Assembly (NCBI RefSeq): GCF_026151205.1
Contig: NC_087084.1
Location: 5,015,538-5,079,537, forward strand
DNA length: 64,000 nt
Reading direction: 5' to 3'
Origin: Bolinopsis microptera
Lineage: Eukaryota > Ctenophora > Tentaculata > Lobata > Bolinopsidae
The notes under the pieces: generated by a model
What the model saw: the letters and a program-made list of their open reading frames with translations, nothing else
What the model was told of the DNA's origin: nothing
Databases searched by the model: none
Part shown: positions 36,001 to 48,593 of the stretch, piece by piece
Numbering within the stretch: position 1 is the stretch's first letter
How the letters are laid out: every line of letters starts with the position of its first letter
Made by a program: the position numbers and the translations under genes

Positions 36001-38582
36001 AATATTATCATATAAAAATATCCCACCTGAAGAGACAAGTTTCTTGACAATAGCATCACACCCATCATCATACCGCCCAGGACGGGAATTAGGCCACCTG
36101 CATATCTCCTGACATTTGCTGCGCTCAGCGCTCACGTACACGTATGGTGCCGGCCGCGCGCCCATCTGCTCTTGACGCGACTCATGAGATTCTGTGGAAT
36201 ATAATGAAATTAGGAGAATCCAAGCATTTCATGCTGATTCTTATTCAAGAATAATTGCAGTTCTTAAAGTTGGCAGATTGAAATTTCAGCACTAGTCTTC
36301 CAACTACCTATACCCGAAACATTGATTCCCTCTAATGATTTTACTAATTACTAATATTACTTTAATTAATAATTTACTAATTGACTATTTACTAATCAGG
36401 ATCATCTAATTTACATCTAAAATAACCTTAAACCTGAACCCAGTAAGGACAGGACACCGTTCTTAAACCTCAATTCACTGTCTTCTCGCGTGTCTTCCAG
36501 TTGTGTTACTCCCTCGAAGAACGACCAAAACGCGTACAAACTTCCACTGCCAACTATCTTCTTGTTCCTGCAATATAGTCAAAAAATGACCAGGTACGGT
36601 ACGGTACCAGCATAAATATTAAGATTATCAACATTAAGTTTATCATAATCAAAACATTAATCTCATCGTTTTACCTGATATCATATACTCACAATGTAGG
36701 ATCAAAACCGTATCCATAAAATATTCTCTGTTTCATAATATCTGATATATCCTGACTACCAACAGAACAGTCCGCTAGCGTGCCTGAACAACCCCAAACT
36801 AGGTTATCAGAGGGAGAGAATTTGGCGATTATTGGCTCGTACAGCGCTATGTCGTAGAGTTTGTCTGGGGAGAGGTTAATAATGGTGAGGTAATCCAAAA
36901 ATGTTCACTTAAAATAAAGATACATCGTAAAACTGTCATTTTTGTCATAGTCTACTACTTACTAATATAAACCTGCTGAAATTAATATCGGACCAATGGT
37001 TATTAATTATTCATACAATAATATGCAGCCTAAAGTATCATCAAAATACCAAGAATAAACTTACATATAGGGACACCAGCATCATCATTGGTTTTCTTGC
37101 AGCACAAAATCCTATTAGAAACTTTAGGATGCCAAGAAAAGTTGGAAATCGTCGAACTCAGCATTTCAGGAGCTCCTTTTTGTTTGTGTTGAGGTTCCTG
37201 ATCATGAACCCCAGTAAACTCAGCTTGCTCGCCATCTGATTTCTCCAGAGTATTGGCTGGGAAATCTCTTATTTGAATGTGTTTTCCACCTTTTGTTATG
37301 TAGCTCAGTCGAGTGGGGTGAGTGGGGCTCCATTCTATTTTACAGATGTCGGCTGTTGGACTTTTTACACTGTAAACCGGGCTTGCTGTCTTTAAATACC
37401 GGCTGTCCCATATCTTAACATATTCGTCAGAGTGTGAGGCTAGAATGTGCTCGTATCTAGGGGAGAAGCAAGCCCCGTCTATTTCCTGTATGTCATTGTT
37501 GGTTCTTCTGCCGGAATCTTTTGATTTTCCTCTCATGTCGAATAGTTCTAGTCTCTTTTTGCTGGTTCCTGCTACTAGAATATCTGCACTATGAGGAGAC
37601 CAAGCCATTGACTGAACTCCTTCACCTTCACTACCTGCAAGTTTGCTAATGTAAAATAATTAATATAATACTTTGAACACCAAGAGGCTAATTACTGATT
37701 ACTAATTTCAATCTAGCACTGTGCATTGACATACTTGAATTTTGCCATCATACTTGGATATAATTTACACTTTGAACTTATATAATGCTTACCAAACTCT
37801 TGAATAACAGTTGCTTTGTTTATATCAGTTATGAGGATACTCTTTGCTGTTCTGAATTTCTCAATAGATAATGCAATGTTCTCTATACACTTTTTGTTCC
37901 AGTCCAAAAGATTGATTCTTTTCACGGCTTGCCTCCTGTCAGTGCTTAAGTTAAGAATATCCTTTGATTCTCCTGAAGTAAAAATTATTATTAATAAACA
38001 CCAGAAAATCATAATAGTAAAATCATTGTGAAATTTCCTGTGTAAATTTGATTTTTATTATTTCTAATTCTAATAGAGCAAGAGTAGTGATTTAAGATGT
38101 GTACCTTTATCAATATCAATCTGATACAGCTTTTGCTGGCAAGAGGTTATTATCTCTCCAACTTTAGAGGGATGGACGATGAAATTCTTATATATTTTCC
38201 TGTGGTGGGTGTCACATGGGTATATCGCCTTCTGAACAAGAGTGCCATATGATTCTGAAAGTTCAACATCTTGCTTTCTAAGACCACAATTTTGACTCTG
38301 AAAATTACCACAATTAATATCAATATAATATTATATGTAACAGTATGCAATGTTCAATTCCTAAAGTTGATGTATGTAATCGAATTCAGCAATTAATTCA
38401 TCTACCAATGGTGATTCAATGGAAATTAAACAGCTAAATTGAAAAATGGATGCAACAAAATTGAAACTTACATCAGGAATAGAGTAAAGAGTGAAGGTAT
38501 TGTTGTTCAAAATAACAAATAGACTCTGTTCGGAGTTTGTCCATTTGAAATTGGAATAATCAGCTATCCATTTATCACTCAT
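33060..38582 (-). CDS. MIOS: MIOS, GATOR2 complex WD40 / alpha-solenoid subunit
   Basis: Twelve exons on the minus strand, all in phase: 38,582-38,472, 38,297-38,105, 37,972-37,793, 37,634-37,065, 36,864-36,693, 36,567-36,440, 36,191-36,027, 35,739-35,657, 35,445-35,385, 35,123-35,035, 33,772-33,601 and 33,256-33,060; 706 residues. WD40 blades: MAWSPHSADILVAGT, HILASHSDEYVKIWDSRY, CKIEWSPTHPTRLSYIT, SNFSWHPKVSNRIL. The helical part has QLDKAVAMTLFYRGIDPAIS, LLLALSGFN and DRVGFACRFLSDSRLKKF, all matching MIOS. MIOS sits at the lysosome in GATOR2, which relieves GATOR1 inhibition of Rag GTPases and so allows amino acids to activate TORC1. Human MIOS is about 875 residues; the C-terminal zinc-binding domain is absent here. 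The frame stops after YFGGCKK, but a GTGTAAG donor overlaps that point, so an unseen further exon is possible. Confidence 0.9.
34389..34495. repeat. TGTACATTGTACA palindromic repeat in a MIOS intron
   Basis: At least five overlapping palindromes of the form ACATTGTACAATGT or ACATTGTGCAATGT lie in the longest MIOS intron (33,773-35,034). Single-stranded, the array would fold into alternate hairpins. The related palindrome at 5,820 shares the core word. Confidence 0.85.
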
Positions 38583-39010
38583 TTTACATACTCCATTAAA
38601 CTTCCACTGCTTTAATTAAGAAAGTTAGGCATTTAATGACTTTGTGTACACTTTCATTCAGCTACAAATTGGTTGAAAAGAATACTAAATGTGTGAAACT
38701 GATCATAATCGAAAGATCATAAAATAGGTTTGCTTGTAAAGCACTATGGTTTCCAGAGTAGAGCATGATACTCTTAGAAGATTCTAAATCTTTTTTGCAA
38801 GGTCCCTCCTCAAATCACTCTCAATCACAGATTGACTAGGAGGACTCTACACCCCCCTGTGGATAAATGGCACAAGCAGGTCTTCTGATTAGGAGTCCTT
38901 TATAGCTGTACTATAGCTTTGCAGTGTGAATATTCGGCTAGGTGGCCAAATTATTAGTACTTCCGTCTCACAAACAAATTCCAGTGTATATAAGGATTCT
39001 GTTGAATCTA
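38583..39010. other. MIOS upstream region
   Basis: No gene seen. It should contain the MIOS promoter (minus strand) but no clear TATA or initiator was recognised. It ends at the target duplication of the hAT-like nest. Confidence 0.4.
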
Positions 39011-39943
39011 TGCAACATCAGTGGCGTAACGTTGCCTGTTGGCACCCCCCCCCCCCCCCCCCCCCCCCCCCGAAAATGCACTCCCTCACCTTTTGGCACC
39101 CCTCCCTAAAATTGGACAAATTAGGTGATTTTAGAGGATACCCCGGTAAAATCTCAAATCTAATCAAAAAATCAAATCAAATCAAATCAAAATATAATGA
39201 CACAGACATCATCACACATCATCAAAAATATATCTACTAAAGTTTTAAAATTATCTTAAATCTATTGGCCTAAACAACCAAGTTAAAATGAATCTAATTT
39301 ACATACTTTCCCTTTCTATATAAGTTGATAAAGCGTTTTTTAGCAACATGAGGATTACACACAAGATACATATTATGACGACGTGATAACTGATATTTAT
39401 AATTCAGAATTAAAAGCTGCTTTCGATATGACTGGTGGTGGGCTCTCTCCGGCGGGACATAGATCTATATAGGGGGTACGAGTTAACGAACAGTGTTCGT
39501 GTCCTTCCACAACCCCCTGTTACCTGTGTTTCTGTCGGGGTAGCCTAATTCATCCGTTAGAATCGCAGAGTTAGCGGAGCTCATGATATCTCGCGATGTA
39601 TGCTGCATGAACGGTGCAAGACTTGCGCCGTTTGTTTCAGCATCCAGTTGCGAGTGCTTGCCCATCGAAAACATGATTAGTGATTGTGGATTTTATTGAT
39701 ATTACTGATTATCCATCATATTCAGTATTAATGTTATCCATTATTTATTTATTGACATCCTTCAGTCTCCAAAACGAGGTGTGAAGGTAAATTAACTTTG
39801 AGCCTTGTTTTGGCGACTGCTTAATCGATGGGCAAGTAGGTATTTGTTTTTTAGCAGTGTTGAACATTGAAACAATTATAAAATGTTTATTTTTATCTTA
39901 TATAACGTACAATATGAATGACATATGCTATAGTGACGTAACA

Positions 39944-42900
39944 AACACAAGGGGCAGATCACTTCTACAGTCAATCAGCTCCAACAACCTTGCTATCTGC
40001 AATACAGGTAAAACCCCAACTTTTGTAGGTAAACAAGGCCATTCTGTTATAGATCTCACACTTTGTAATCAACTAGCACTTAACCTTATTAGAGATTGGA
40101 AAGTGGACAAAGGTAAATCCCTTTCCGATCACGAGGCGATTTCTTTTAAGCTAGGATTAGGGGACCGTGTTAGCTTTGCCACCAGATCCACATCCAAATG
40201 CGACTGGGTACTATACAACCAGCTTGTTGCATCAGAGTTGGACAGACATCCTTTCTGGTTCTCATCAGTCAGCACAGCAACTGACCTCAACTCTCGGCAA
40301 CATTTTCTCTCGGATATACTGCGAAGAAGCTTCGACTCCGCCTGCCCCATCACACGGGGAACCCTGCGATCTTCAGTACCCTGGTGGACAGCTGAACTCA
40401 CCACAGCCAAGCAGACTGCTAAAGCACTGAGACGCAAAGCTAACCGAACCAGGAATAATCAAAACTGGGAACTTTCCAGGGAGGCAAACAGGACATATAA
40501 AAAACTTCTAACCCAGGCTAAACGTACAAACTGGAAACAATTCTGCGACAACCTAAAAGGGACCTCAACCCTAGCTAGGGTACACAAAATTCTCAGCTTT
40601 AACAAATCATCACAGGGCAACCTCAACAGCGTAAGGAAACCGGACGGTACACTAACGGAGACGCCACAGGAAACACTAACAGTACTTAGTGACACACTCA
40701 TCCCTAGCGACGGAGCAGTGATAGATCAAACTCCGTATCATGGAGGAGATCCACTAACCATTATCCAGATTACAGCTCCCAACAGGGTTGATAGAGCAGT
40801 ACGCGAACTACAGCTCAAGAAAGCAGCTGGTCCTGACCAAATTAGGAACGAGATGATAATCAATGCCTGGGATCTCATCAAAGATCCGGTCCGCATGATA
40901 TTTCACAACTCATTGGCACTAGGAATCACGCCAGAACCATGGCACCACACCACAGGTTGTATTATTCCAAAACCTCTCAAGTCAGATTACACTAACCCTA
41001 GAGCCTTCAGGATTATTTCTCTAACCTCTAGCTTTCAAAAACTGCTAGAAAGGCTTATACTCTGGCACCTCGAACTGGACCTCAAAATACCAGCTAAACT
41101 CACCAAAAACCAACATGGATTCAGGAAAGGTAAATCAACGGAATCAGCGATTCATCTACTAACCCGCAGGATCGAAGATGCGATGGCAACAGGTCATTAC
41201 GCCCTAGGTGTTTTCCTAGACATCGAACAGGCTTTTGATGCAGTTAGCTTCACAGCAATTAGAGAAGCCTTGCTGGAAGCCAACATCCCCCCTACTATAG
41301 CTCAGTGGATTTTCTTTATGATTAGCAACAGGTACATTACTCTAACCTACTGTGATTACAGTATCACAAAACAGGCTACTAAAGGTAGCCCACAAGGAGG
41401 AGTACTGTCTCCACTTTTATGGAATCTAACACTTAACACCTTTCTTAGCAGCCTAGGTATCCGCAGCAACTTCGTCCAGGCTTTTGCAGACGTTCTGGTA
41501 ATTCTCATTCGAGGAATATGTAAAGTTACAGTCAAAGATATAGCCCAACAACAACTCAGTAACATCAGCAGTTGGTGTACGAGCAAAGGCCTAAAACTCA
41601 GTGGTACCAAGAGTACGGCAATCCTGTTTACTACAAAACGGGACAATACCCTAGACTCCCCGCTAGTTGTTGATGGTATTACAGTCCCCACGGTTAATAG
41701 TACAGTCTATCTAGGTGTTACCTTTGACCAGAAACTAAACTGGGGTCCTCACATCCTAAAAAAATGTGATAAGGCCATAGGACAACTCCACGCTTGCAAA
41801 CAAGCGGTAGGAAAATTATGGGGCATCTCGCCAGCTGGGGTGAGATGGATAGGGGGGGGGGCCAATGACTACCAATGGAGACTTTTGGGGACTAATGGGG
41901 ACTAAAAATCATGGGGACTAGAGGTCAACTCGTTGACGTAATTCACCATTTGTCCCCATAAGTCCCCAGAATTTTTGACAGTTATTTATGGTTTTTAAGT
42001 TAGTTTAATAACGATACGATCGAGATGTTTTGTCCAAGATAAGAGTAAGATAAATCTGGCTTAAAAGAAAAATGATAAGCCCGGTTGTAATGTGTTCTAC
42101 CACTGTACAAGTCAGTTCAGATTGAGGTAAATTGAAGTTTAGCTCTCGTGAAGGTAGAAGTAGCCGACTCGCTGAACTCTTGAATCTTTTGACCCATCAG
42201 CTACAACTCGTGTTACTAGATCAATCTGATAAAATAAGCGTATATATGCAATATAGTCCAGTCATTTATTGACATTTATGGAAATGAACCTGCAAATTTT
42301 CAGATACTCACGAAACTTTGCACAGACCTTCCTAAAGGTATGAACTAATGATTTTCGGTTGGAGACATTTTTTTAATCATGGGGCCGGGAAAACCCAGGA
42401 GGGCCACGCCCATATTGACCCACCGACGCAACTGACCCTTTGCTTCTGAAGGTCGTAGAGACTTCAAAATAGACTTAAACGAAGCCGCACATGCATGTAT
42501 ATATAAGAGTTATTGATCAACATATGGCCTAAAATGCTTACTTTTCGAGAAATTCGCCAAAACCCATTTTGGGCGCGTCACTGAGCCCATTTAGCTCACT
42601 TTTGATAGGATCATGATACAGTCTTCGAATAGGGTGCAAAAGAACCACAATTGTCTTATTTATATATGACTTACGAAGAAACATATGCCTTAAAGTGCTT
42701 ACTTTTTCAGTTATTGGCGAAAAACCGATTTTTGGTTTCAGAAATCACGCAAAAATATGGGTATCTGGTAAATTGGGCTATGAAGGTCCTAGAGATTTTA
42801 AAATAGGTGCTACCTGTTCAGAATGGCCATATTTATATCAACTTATGAAGCAACAAGTACCCTGAAATGCTTACTTTTCGAGTTATCAACATAGAACGGA

Positions 42901-45551
42901 AGGCAAAAATAGCTGATTTAGCCTATTTTGCTCTATTTTGTGTAAATTTTCTCTGGTTTTTCTCCTAATAACTCGAAAGGTGAGCATTTTAGGGTATATG
43001 TTGATTCATACATTGCATTGTATATAAACATGGCCATTCTGCACAATTTGCAATCATTTAAAAATCTATAGGACCTTCATAGCCAATTTACCAGATACCC
43101 ATGATTTCTGGAACCCAAAATATGTTTTTCGCCAATAACTGAAAAAGTAAGCACTTTAAGGCATATGTTTCTTCGTAAGTCATATATAAATAAGACAAAT
43201 TTTGCAGTTCTTTTGCACCCTATCCGAAGACTGTATCATGATCATATCAAAAGTTAGCTAAATGGGCTCAGTGCCACGCCCAAAATGGGTTTTGACGAAT
43301 TTCTCGAAAAGTAAGCATTTTAAGCCATATGTTGATCAATAACTCTTATATAAACATGCATATGCGGCTTCGTTTAAGCCTATTTTGAAGTCTCTACGAC
43401 CTTCAGAAGCAAAGGGTCAGTCGCGTTGTTGGGTCAATATGGGCGTGGCCCTCCTGGGTTTTCCCCATGGTAAAAAATATGTCTCCAACCGAAAATCGTT
43501 AGTTCATACCTTTGGGAAGGTTTGTACTAAGTTTCGTGAGTATCTGAAGATTTGCAGGTAGAATTCCTTTAATGACTGGACTAAATATGTCTCCTCAATG
43601 TTGTCATTGGTAGTCGCCCCCGCCCCCTCCCTTAATTTACCTGAGGTACTCTAACAGCCCTCAAGTAGCTCCCAAGAAGTCAGGAATGTCCAGTGACCAT
43701 TTATAAATATTCTAGACTTCAGTCTTGAGAAGTTTACGATCTGGTCTGGAGAAGCCAGATTTTTTGAAATCTAAATGGGGACTAATGGAGACTTTTGGGG
43801 ACTAATGGGGACTAAAAATCATGGGGACTCGGGGTAAAATCGTTGACGTAATTCCCCAAGTCCCCAAAAGTAGTCATTGGCCCCCCCCCCGATGGATATT
43901 TAACCAAGTCATCATTCCTTCACTAGGGTATGCAGCGGTTGTTTGGCAACACTCAACTGACAGAAGCTACATCACGGTTAGAATGGAGACAGTACAACGA
44001 CAAGCAGCCCTCATGATCACTAGAGGACTGAAAAGCACTCCAACTCCCAACCTAGAAATTATGGCTAGTCTCCAGCCTATCAGTTTTAAACTTAAATCCT
44101 TAGCAATCAAATCTGCCTTGAGGCTTAAATTACAAGGAACCTGGAATAAACAGTACAACTACAACCAGATAGGACTTTGTAAATCTCACGCCCACAACGC
44201 GGAGAAAATGCTAGCTAACATTAATTACACAGGGTGCGTATTACTTGACAGCATTCCCAAGGTTATCATGCTGGACAGACGCTTCAAGGTAATTATCCAG
44301 GACAGGAAAACTGCGATTAGCTACATCGAAGAAATCTCACCTAACATCTGGCAGATCTTCACAGATGGATCGAAAGCAAGCGGTAATACAGGTGCGGGAT
44401 TCTGTGTCATCAAAGGAACACAGGAATTCCACAGAGTCAGTTATCAACTTGGTAAACTAGCAACAGTTTACCAATGCGAGCTATTTGCTCTCCACATGGC
44501 TAGTATTTGGATCAAAGAAAATATAGGTACACCATCAATCATAAATCTCTTCTCAGATTCCCAGGCCTCACTCCTAGCGTTAACCAGCACCAGCATCAGC
44601 TCCAGACTAGTGCTGGACATTGCTGACCAACTTAACACATTAGGTACATCCCACAAAGTAGAACTCAGGTGGGTTCCTGGACATGAAGGAGTACACGGTA
44701 ATGAACTAGCTGACGAACTAGCAAGGGAGGGATCCAGCAGCACCCCCATTGGACCTGAACCCTTCCTCCCACTCTCGGAAGGCATAATCAACACCCACAT
44801 AAAAGATTACCTCTTCAATCTCCATATCAAGAAGTATAAACAGGTGGCACTCAGTGACAAAGGAAAAACCCCACTAACATTTTTCCTCAACAAAAACAGG
44901 TACAAGATAATCAACATCACAGGTACTCACATCAGATGGCTAACATGGCTACTATCAGGACACAGCCCACTAGCATACTTCCAGACGGTAGCAAACAACG
45001 CCAAATTCGAAACACAAGACTGTGAACACTGCCCAGGGGAAGCAGAAACATCACAACACTTCCTATGTGAATGCATCCAGCTGATGACAACTAGACTGAG
45101 GATATTTGGTAAACCCATCCTAACAATTGAGGAACTCATCAATAGTAAACTCGACCACATTATCAAATTTGTGGAAAAGTCATCAAGGTTTGACAGAGAC
45201 GATCTATTTGGATAAGCACCTAGGACATACACCAAGGCTCATAAACAATCATACATTAGATCCACACAGGACTATCTCAGATAGTGACACATATCCAGTG
45301 GACCATGCTCAGAAGTCCCTCGCCTGCCCGCCGAAGAAGAACATCTGAAGTGGGTTTGCTCTGAGCAAGGTAGTAACAGCTTCGAGACTCCAGAGGTCTG
45401 TTGCGTTGATATCTATTATTCTATGCTTTTGTATATACTTAGGGAGTCCTGGAGTGTGGCTAGCAGGAGTCACACTCTGTGGGCACGGCGAGAAGGCCTC
45501 CCTCTTCACTAGGAGGCCAGAAACCGTTGACCAAACCAGAGAGAGAGAGAG
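39944..45551 (+). mobile_element. 5'-truncated I-type LINE: endonuclease C-end, reverse transcriptase, RNase H, CCHC
   Basis: Flanked by the 12-bp duplication AGTGACGTAACA (39,932-39,943 and 45,552-45,563) with a (GA)n 3' tail. The frame opens inside the apurinic endonuclease (HSVIDLTLCNQL...SDHEAISF), then reverse transcriptase (AAGPDQIRNEMI; FLDIEQAFDAV; KGSPQGGVLSPLLWNL; AFADV), and after the inserted foldback element continues with the rest of the polymerase, RNase H (IFTDGSKASGNTGAGF, LFALHMASIW, LFSDSQASLL, HGNELADELAREG) and a CCHC-like CEHCPGEAETSQHFLCEC. APE endonuclease plus RNase H fits the I/Jockey-like group. The catalytic YADD/FADD is FADV here (GTT at 41,492-41,494), so this copy could not polymerise. 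It is 5'-truncated and further broken by the insertion at 41,852. Apart from these the frames are open, implying recent arrival. Confidence 0.9.
41852..43890. mobile_element. 2-kb foldback DNA element inside the LINE
   Basis: Both ends are ten G (or C) followed by CCAATGACTAC in inverted orientation. An exact 8-bp duplication GATGGATA flanks it (41,844-41,851 and 43,891-43,898). Just inside lie repeated GGGGACTAATGGGGACT and CGTTGACGTAATTC blocks on both sides. The core is a giant palindrome: arms about 42,247-42,890 and 42,935-43,583 (about 640 bp each, a few percent different) around a short AT-rich centre at 42,890-42,935. No protein is encoded. The 8-bp duplication suggests a hAT-type transposase moved it. 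Confidence 0.9.
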
Positions 45552-46387
45552 AGTGACGTAACATATATAGTGCAAAGAATTAGTAACTTGCGAGATGTGA
45601 TTTAGTGATAATCGACGTTAACATTTTGCAGTTTACAGTTGCGCAATGTTGGAAACTCGTGCCTCAAAACTTTCCGTTATTAGCATTGCAGTGTCCACGC
45701 CCTGTACTGCGTTAACAACCGAAATTTTCCCAATATGCAATTATTATTTTGCTTCTAAAATTCTCTGATAATTAATAATATATCGTGACATGTAATTGTG
45801 AGATAACAAACCTCGCGCGTGGCGCTTACATCTGCACCTGAGAATCTCTCAGCAATGTGTGGCTGTCTGCGCGGCGGGCTGTGTATTGTGTATATAGCTG
45901 AATTTAAATTTAGATTTATTTGTAAATGTATAATAATATTAAATATGTATTGATTGTTTTGTGGTAAATAAAAATTTTGTTTTACTAAAAATTTTGTTTT
46001 ACTGTGCTTCTCTTTATTAGTAGCATAATTTAATCCCTCAATCTTTCCTAATACTTTGTCCGAAACATACCAAAAATGACTATCATGTACAGATCCGTTT
46101 AAAATAGATCCGTTCTAAAAAACTGTGTTTATAGAGCAAACCATGCAGTTTTGCAAGTACCTCAGTTAATTTTTTCAAAATCGTCCCACATTCAAACGAC
46201 GATTTTGCACCCCCCCTAAGATGGCCCTTCGTTACGCCACTGCGCAACATATCACATCCGTGTCGGAACTCCCCGGTTGACTTTCAGATACTGTAGTGAA
46301 AACCAATATTGAGGGTTAAATAAGGAAGGCCAAGGGCTTACCAAAAGATTCAATATCTTGTAAGGGGACCCTTTGTTACGTCTAAAT

Positions 46388-47172
46388 TATAGTATTATAT
46401 ATAATAAAATATTTAAACAATATAATACACATAATATAGCAATGACCCGACCCTATATAAAATTCTGTAAAAATGGTACAAATTTAAAAACTGAGGTAAA
46501 AATAAAAATAAAACCCTTTGTAATAATATATATAAAATCCACTAAATCACATCACAACAAAAAGCAGTTTAGACCCCATCCAACTAGAGCACTCCATGAC
46601 CTTTTAGGGTTTAAGAGTGTTGATCAGGTTAAGGTCCAAATCACTTATTGCCGTGGGTGGAAGGGTTCTGGTACCTCTGTGCCCCCTGATAGAGATTATA
46701 CAGGTTCTGAGTAGATCAAAACGCAGTCTGCGTCTGACAAATGACATCACATCACAATACCGTTGGCCTTTCTTTAGGCTGATCTTTTCAGCGAGATGTT
46801 TTAGAAACTGTGAAGCCTCAGTTGCCATTCCTCCTGTAGTACTGAACACCAGTGGCGTGAAGGTAGCCTTTTCAACATTGAGGACTCTGTCATTGTACTC
46901 ACGTTTTTTGCTTTTCTCGTGAGATTGGTACATCTGTGAGATGCTCTTGTCACTGTTGGACTGGGCTTGAGGGTGAAGTACCCTTACATCTGTGAATGCC
47001 CTGTCCAGCGGCGACCAAAACGATCTCGCACTGATGTCCAGTCTTGCACCATCCTGTCTATTTGTTCCATTAGATAGTTCAAGTGTGTGAGGAACGGAGA
47101 GAAGCTGGGGTTCTGTTTCAACGTCTTTGCAAACAGTGGTTAGGAGTTCAGCTATTGTATCTCTTAACAACT
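46388..47172 (-). mobile_element. Second RLE-type retroelement copy, 5'-truncated
   Basis: Flanked by the 13-bp duplication GTTACGTCTAAAT (46,375-46,387 and 47,173-47,185). The minus-strand frame (47,170-46,604) covers only the nuclease end: LRDTIAELLTTVCKDVETEP, GARLDISARSFWSPLDRAFT, DVRVLHP, VEKATFTPLVFSTTGGM. It aligns with the copy at 10,002-11,132 but differs in many residues, so the two belong to different subfamilies. The 3' end is an AT-rich tail at 46,388-46,600. Frame intact over 188 codons. Confidence 0.82.
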
Positions 47173-47185
47173 GTTACGTCTAAAT

Positions 47186-47975
47186 GCATTGCAGTGTACT
47201 GTAATCGATAGTAAAAAAGTTTATTACAATGAAATTTACTATGAACATGCATCCCTACATGTTACAATCAAGACAAAAAAGGGGGGAAAGAGGGGGAACC
47301 CCAACCCTCGTAGCTGAGACACCTCACAGCAAGTATCCCCATTGGATCATTTTGTCCGTAACATTTTAAACAATAAGTAAATCAGAATTAAAGTAAAACA
47401 AAATTAAAGTAAAATAAAATTTAAATTTTATTGTCATATTAGTATTACAATGAATAATAATATAATATAATAAACATAATTTTAACGGGTGATACTCGTA
47501 AAATATTTGTTTCAAGGACCGTATAAATATTTGTTCCAAGACCTTACCTGGGGACCTCAGGCTATCATGTTAATAAACATATTACCTGAGGACCCCAGGC
47601 TTTAATGTTGTTAAACATAAAATAGAGATTAGGCGGAATGACCGGCTGAGCGCGGCCCAGTAATAAACATAAAGATTCGGCGGAATGACAGGCTGAGCGC
47701 GGCCCAGTAACCAAAACCGCGTCGACGAGTCCAACTCGGCGCACGTACTGGTAGGTAATAAACCTACAAACATAATTAAACTTGAACATCCGATAATAAA
47801 CTCATGGATATTAGACATAATATGCTCATAAAATGTAAAATACACTTTTTACTATATTATATCCTGCTTGAAAATTCGTCTCGATCATACATTTTTATCA
47901 CCGCAATTCGAAATTGAATACAAATTCTAAAGCAGAAGTGAACGTTATTTAAAAAATATTCCCTCAACTGACTTG
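47186..47975. repeat. Patchwork of transposon-end repeats
   Basis: Contains a G-rich run (47,279-47,300), a partial copy of the TTAACGGGTGATACTCG end at 47,482, two tandem copies of the 7,722-type repeat (47,548-47,710) and a GTCGACGAGTCCAACTCGGC block at 47,721 shared with the MITE that follows. No gene. Confidence 0.65.
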
Positions 47976-47979
47976 TTAA

Positions 47980-48593
47980 CGGGTGATACTCGTAAAATAT
48001 CTGTTCCATATATTGGACCGTCGACGAGTCCAACTCGGCGCGCGTCCTGGTAGGTTGTAAACTTACAACTGACTTGTTTTCTAAATGTTTAAAATTCATA
48101 AATAAATAGTCTATAGTGTTTTGTTTCACGTTGTAGCCCTGCCGCGCAAGAGTGCGCGGCTTCATCATTTGTGGCTTTCACCACAACACCACTTTGTACA
48201 ATGACAGGGGGTTACGACGTGTTACAAATAATTCCACGCGTTGGCATAACAAAATTTTTGTTGCGCAATATACATGTTCTTCACATAGCCATGTGTATAC
48301 GCATACTGCGTGACGCGCTTGTTTCACAAGTAGAATATATCCTTTGCCGCCTTTGGCGGTCGCGCGCTACTGCAAGCGAAAGGGCTCTGGTTAGAGCAAT
48401 ACATGTTCTAAAACCAAAAATGAAACAGTACTGGACTAAAAAGTAAAACAAATTTTTTAGTAAAACAAATTTTTCAGTAAAAAATTTGTTTAGTGGAACA
48501 AATTTGTAGGTTTACAACCTACCAGGACGCGCGCCGAGTTGGACACGTCAACGGTCATAATATTTGGAACAAATATTTTACGAGTACCACCTG
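47980..48593. mobile_element. TTAA-flanked MITE (piggyBac-like), 614 bp
   Basis: Inverted ends CGGGTGATACTCGTAAAATA (left) and CAGGTGGTACTCGTAAAATA (right, reverse-complemented) are each directly flanked by TTAA (47,976-47,979 and 48,594-48,597). The inverted repeat extends about 90 bases through a GAGTCCAACTCGGCGCGCGT block. TTAA target choice is typical of piggyBac-type elements. The interior frame at 48,171-48,446 matches nothing I know, and the interior has a GCCGCGCAAGAGTGCGCGGC hairpin at about 48,143. Confidence 0.75.

Larger units (their letters stand above)
39019..46242. mobile_element. hAT-like element, outermost layer of a transposon nest
   Basis: The left tip CAGTGGCGTAACG (39,019-39,031) and the right tip CGTTACGCCACTG (46,230-46,242) are exact inverted repeats, each followed inwards by a C/G run. 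The flanks TGCAACAT (39,011-39,018) and CGCAACAT (46,243-46,250) match at seven of eight bases, as expected for an aged 8-bp hAT duplication. Without the inserted LINE (39,944-45,551) the element is about 1.6 kb and has no transposase, so it was non-autonomous. The interior minus-strand frame at 39,483-39,674 has no recognised domain. Confidence 0.82.

Noticed and set aside
39857..39943. Start codon of the long LINE frame at 39,857 as a true start
   Set aside because: It lies outside the LINE's 12-bp target duplication, so this part is flanking sequence in frame by chance.
48131..48175. Possible tRNA-like gene from the GC-rich stem
   Set aside because: A single hairpin only; no D, anticodon or T-arm pattern and no B box.
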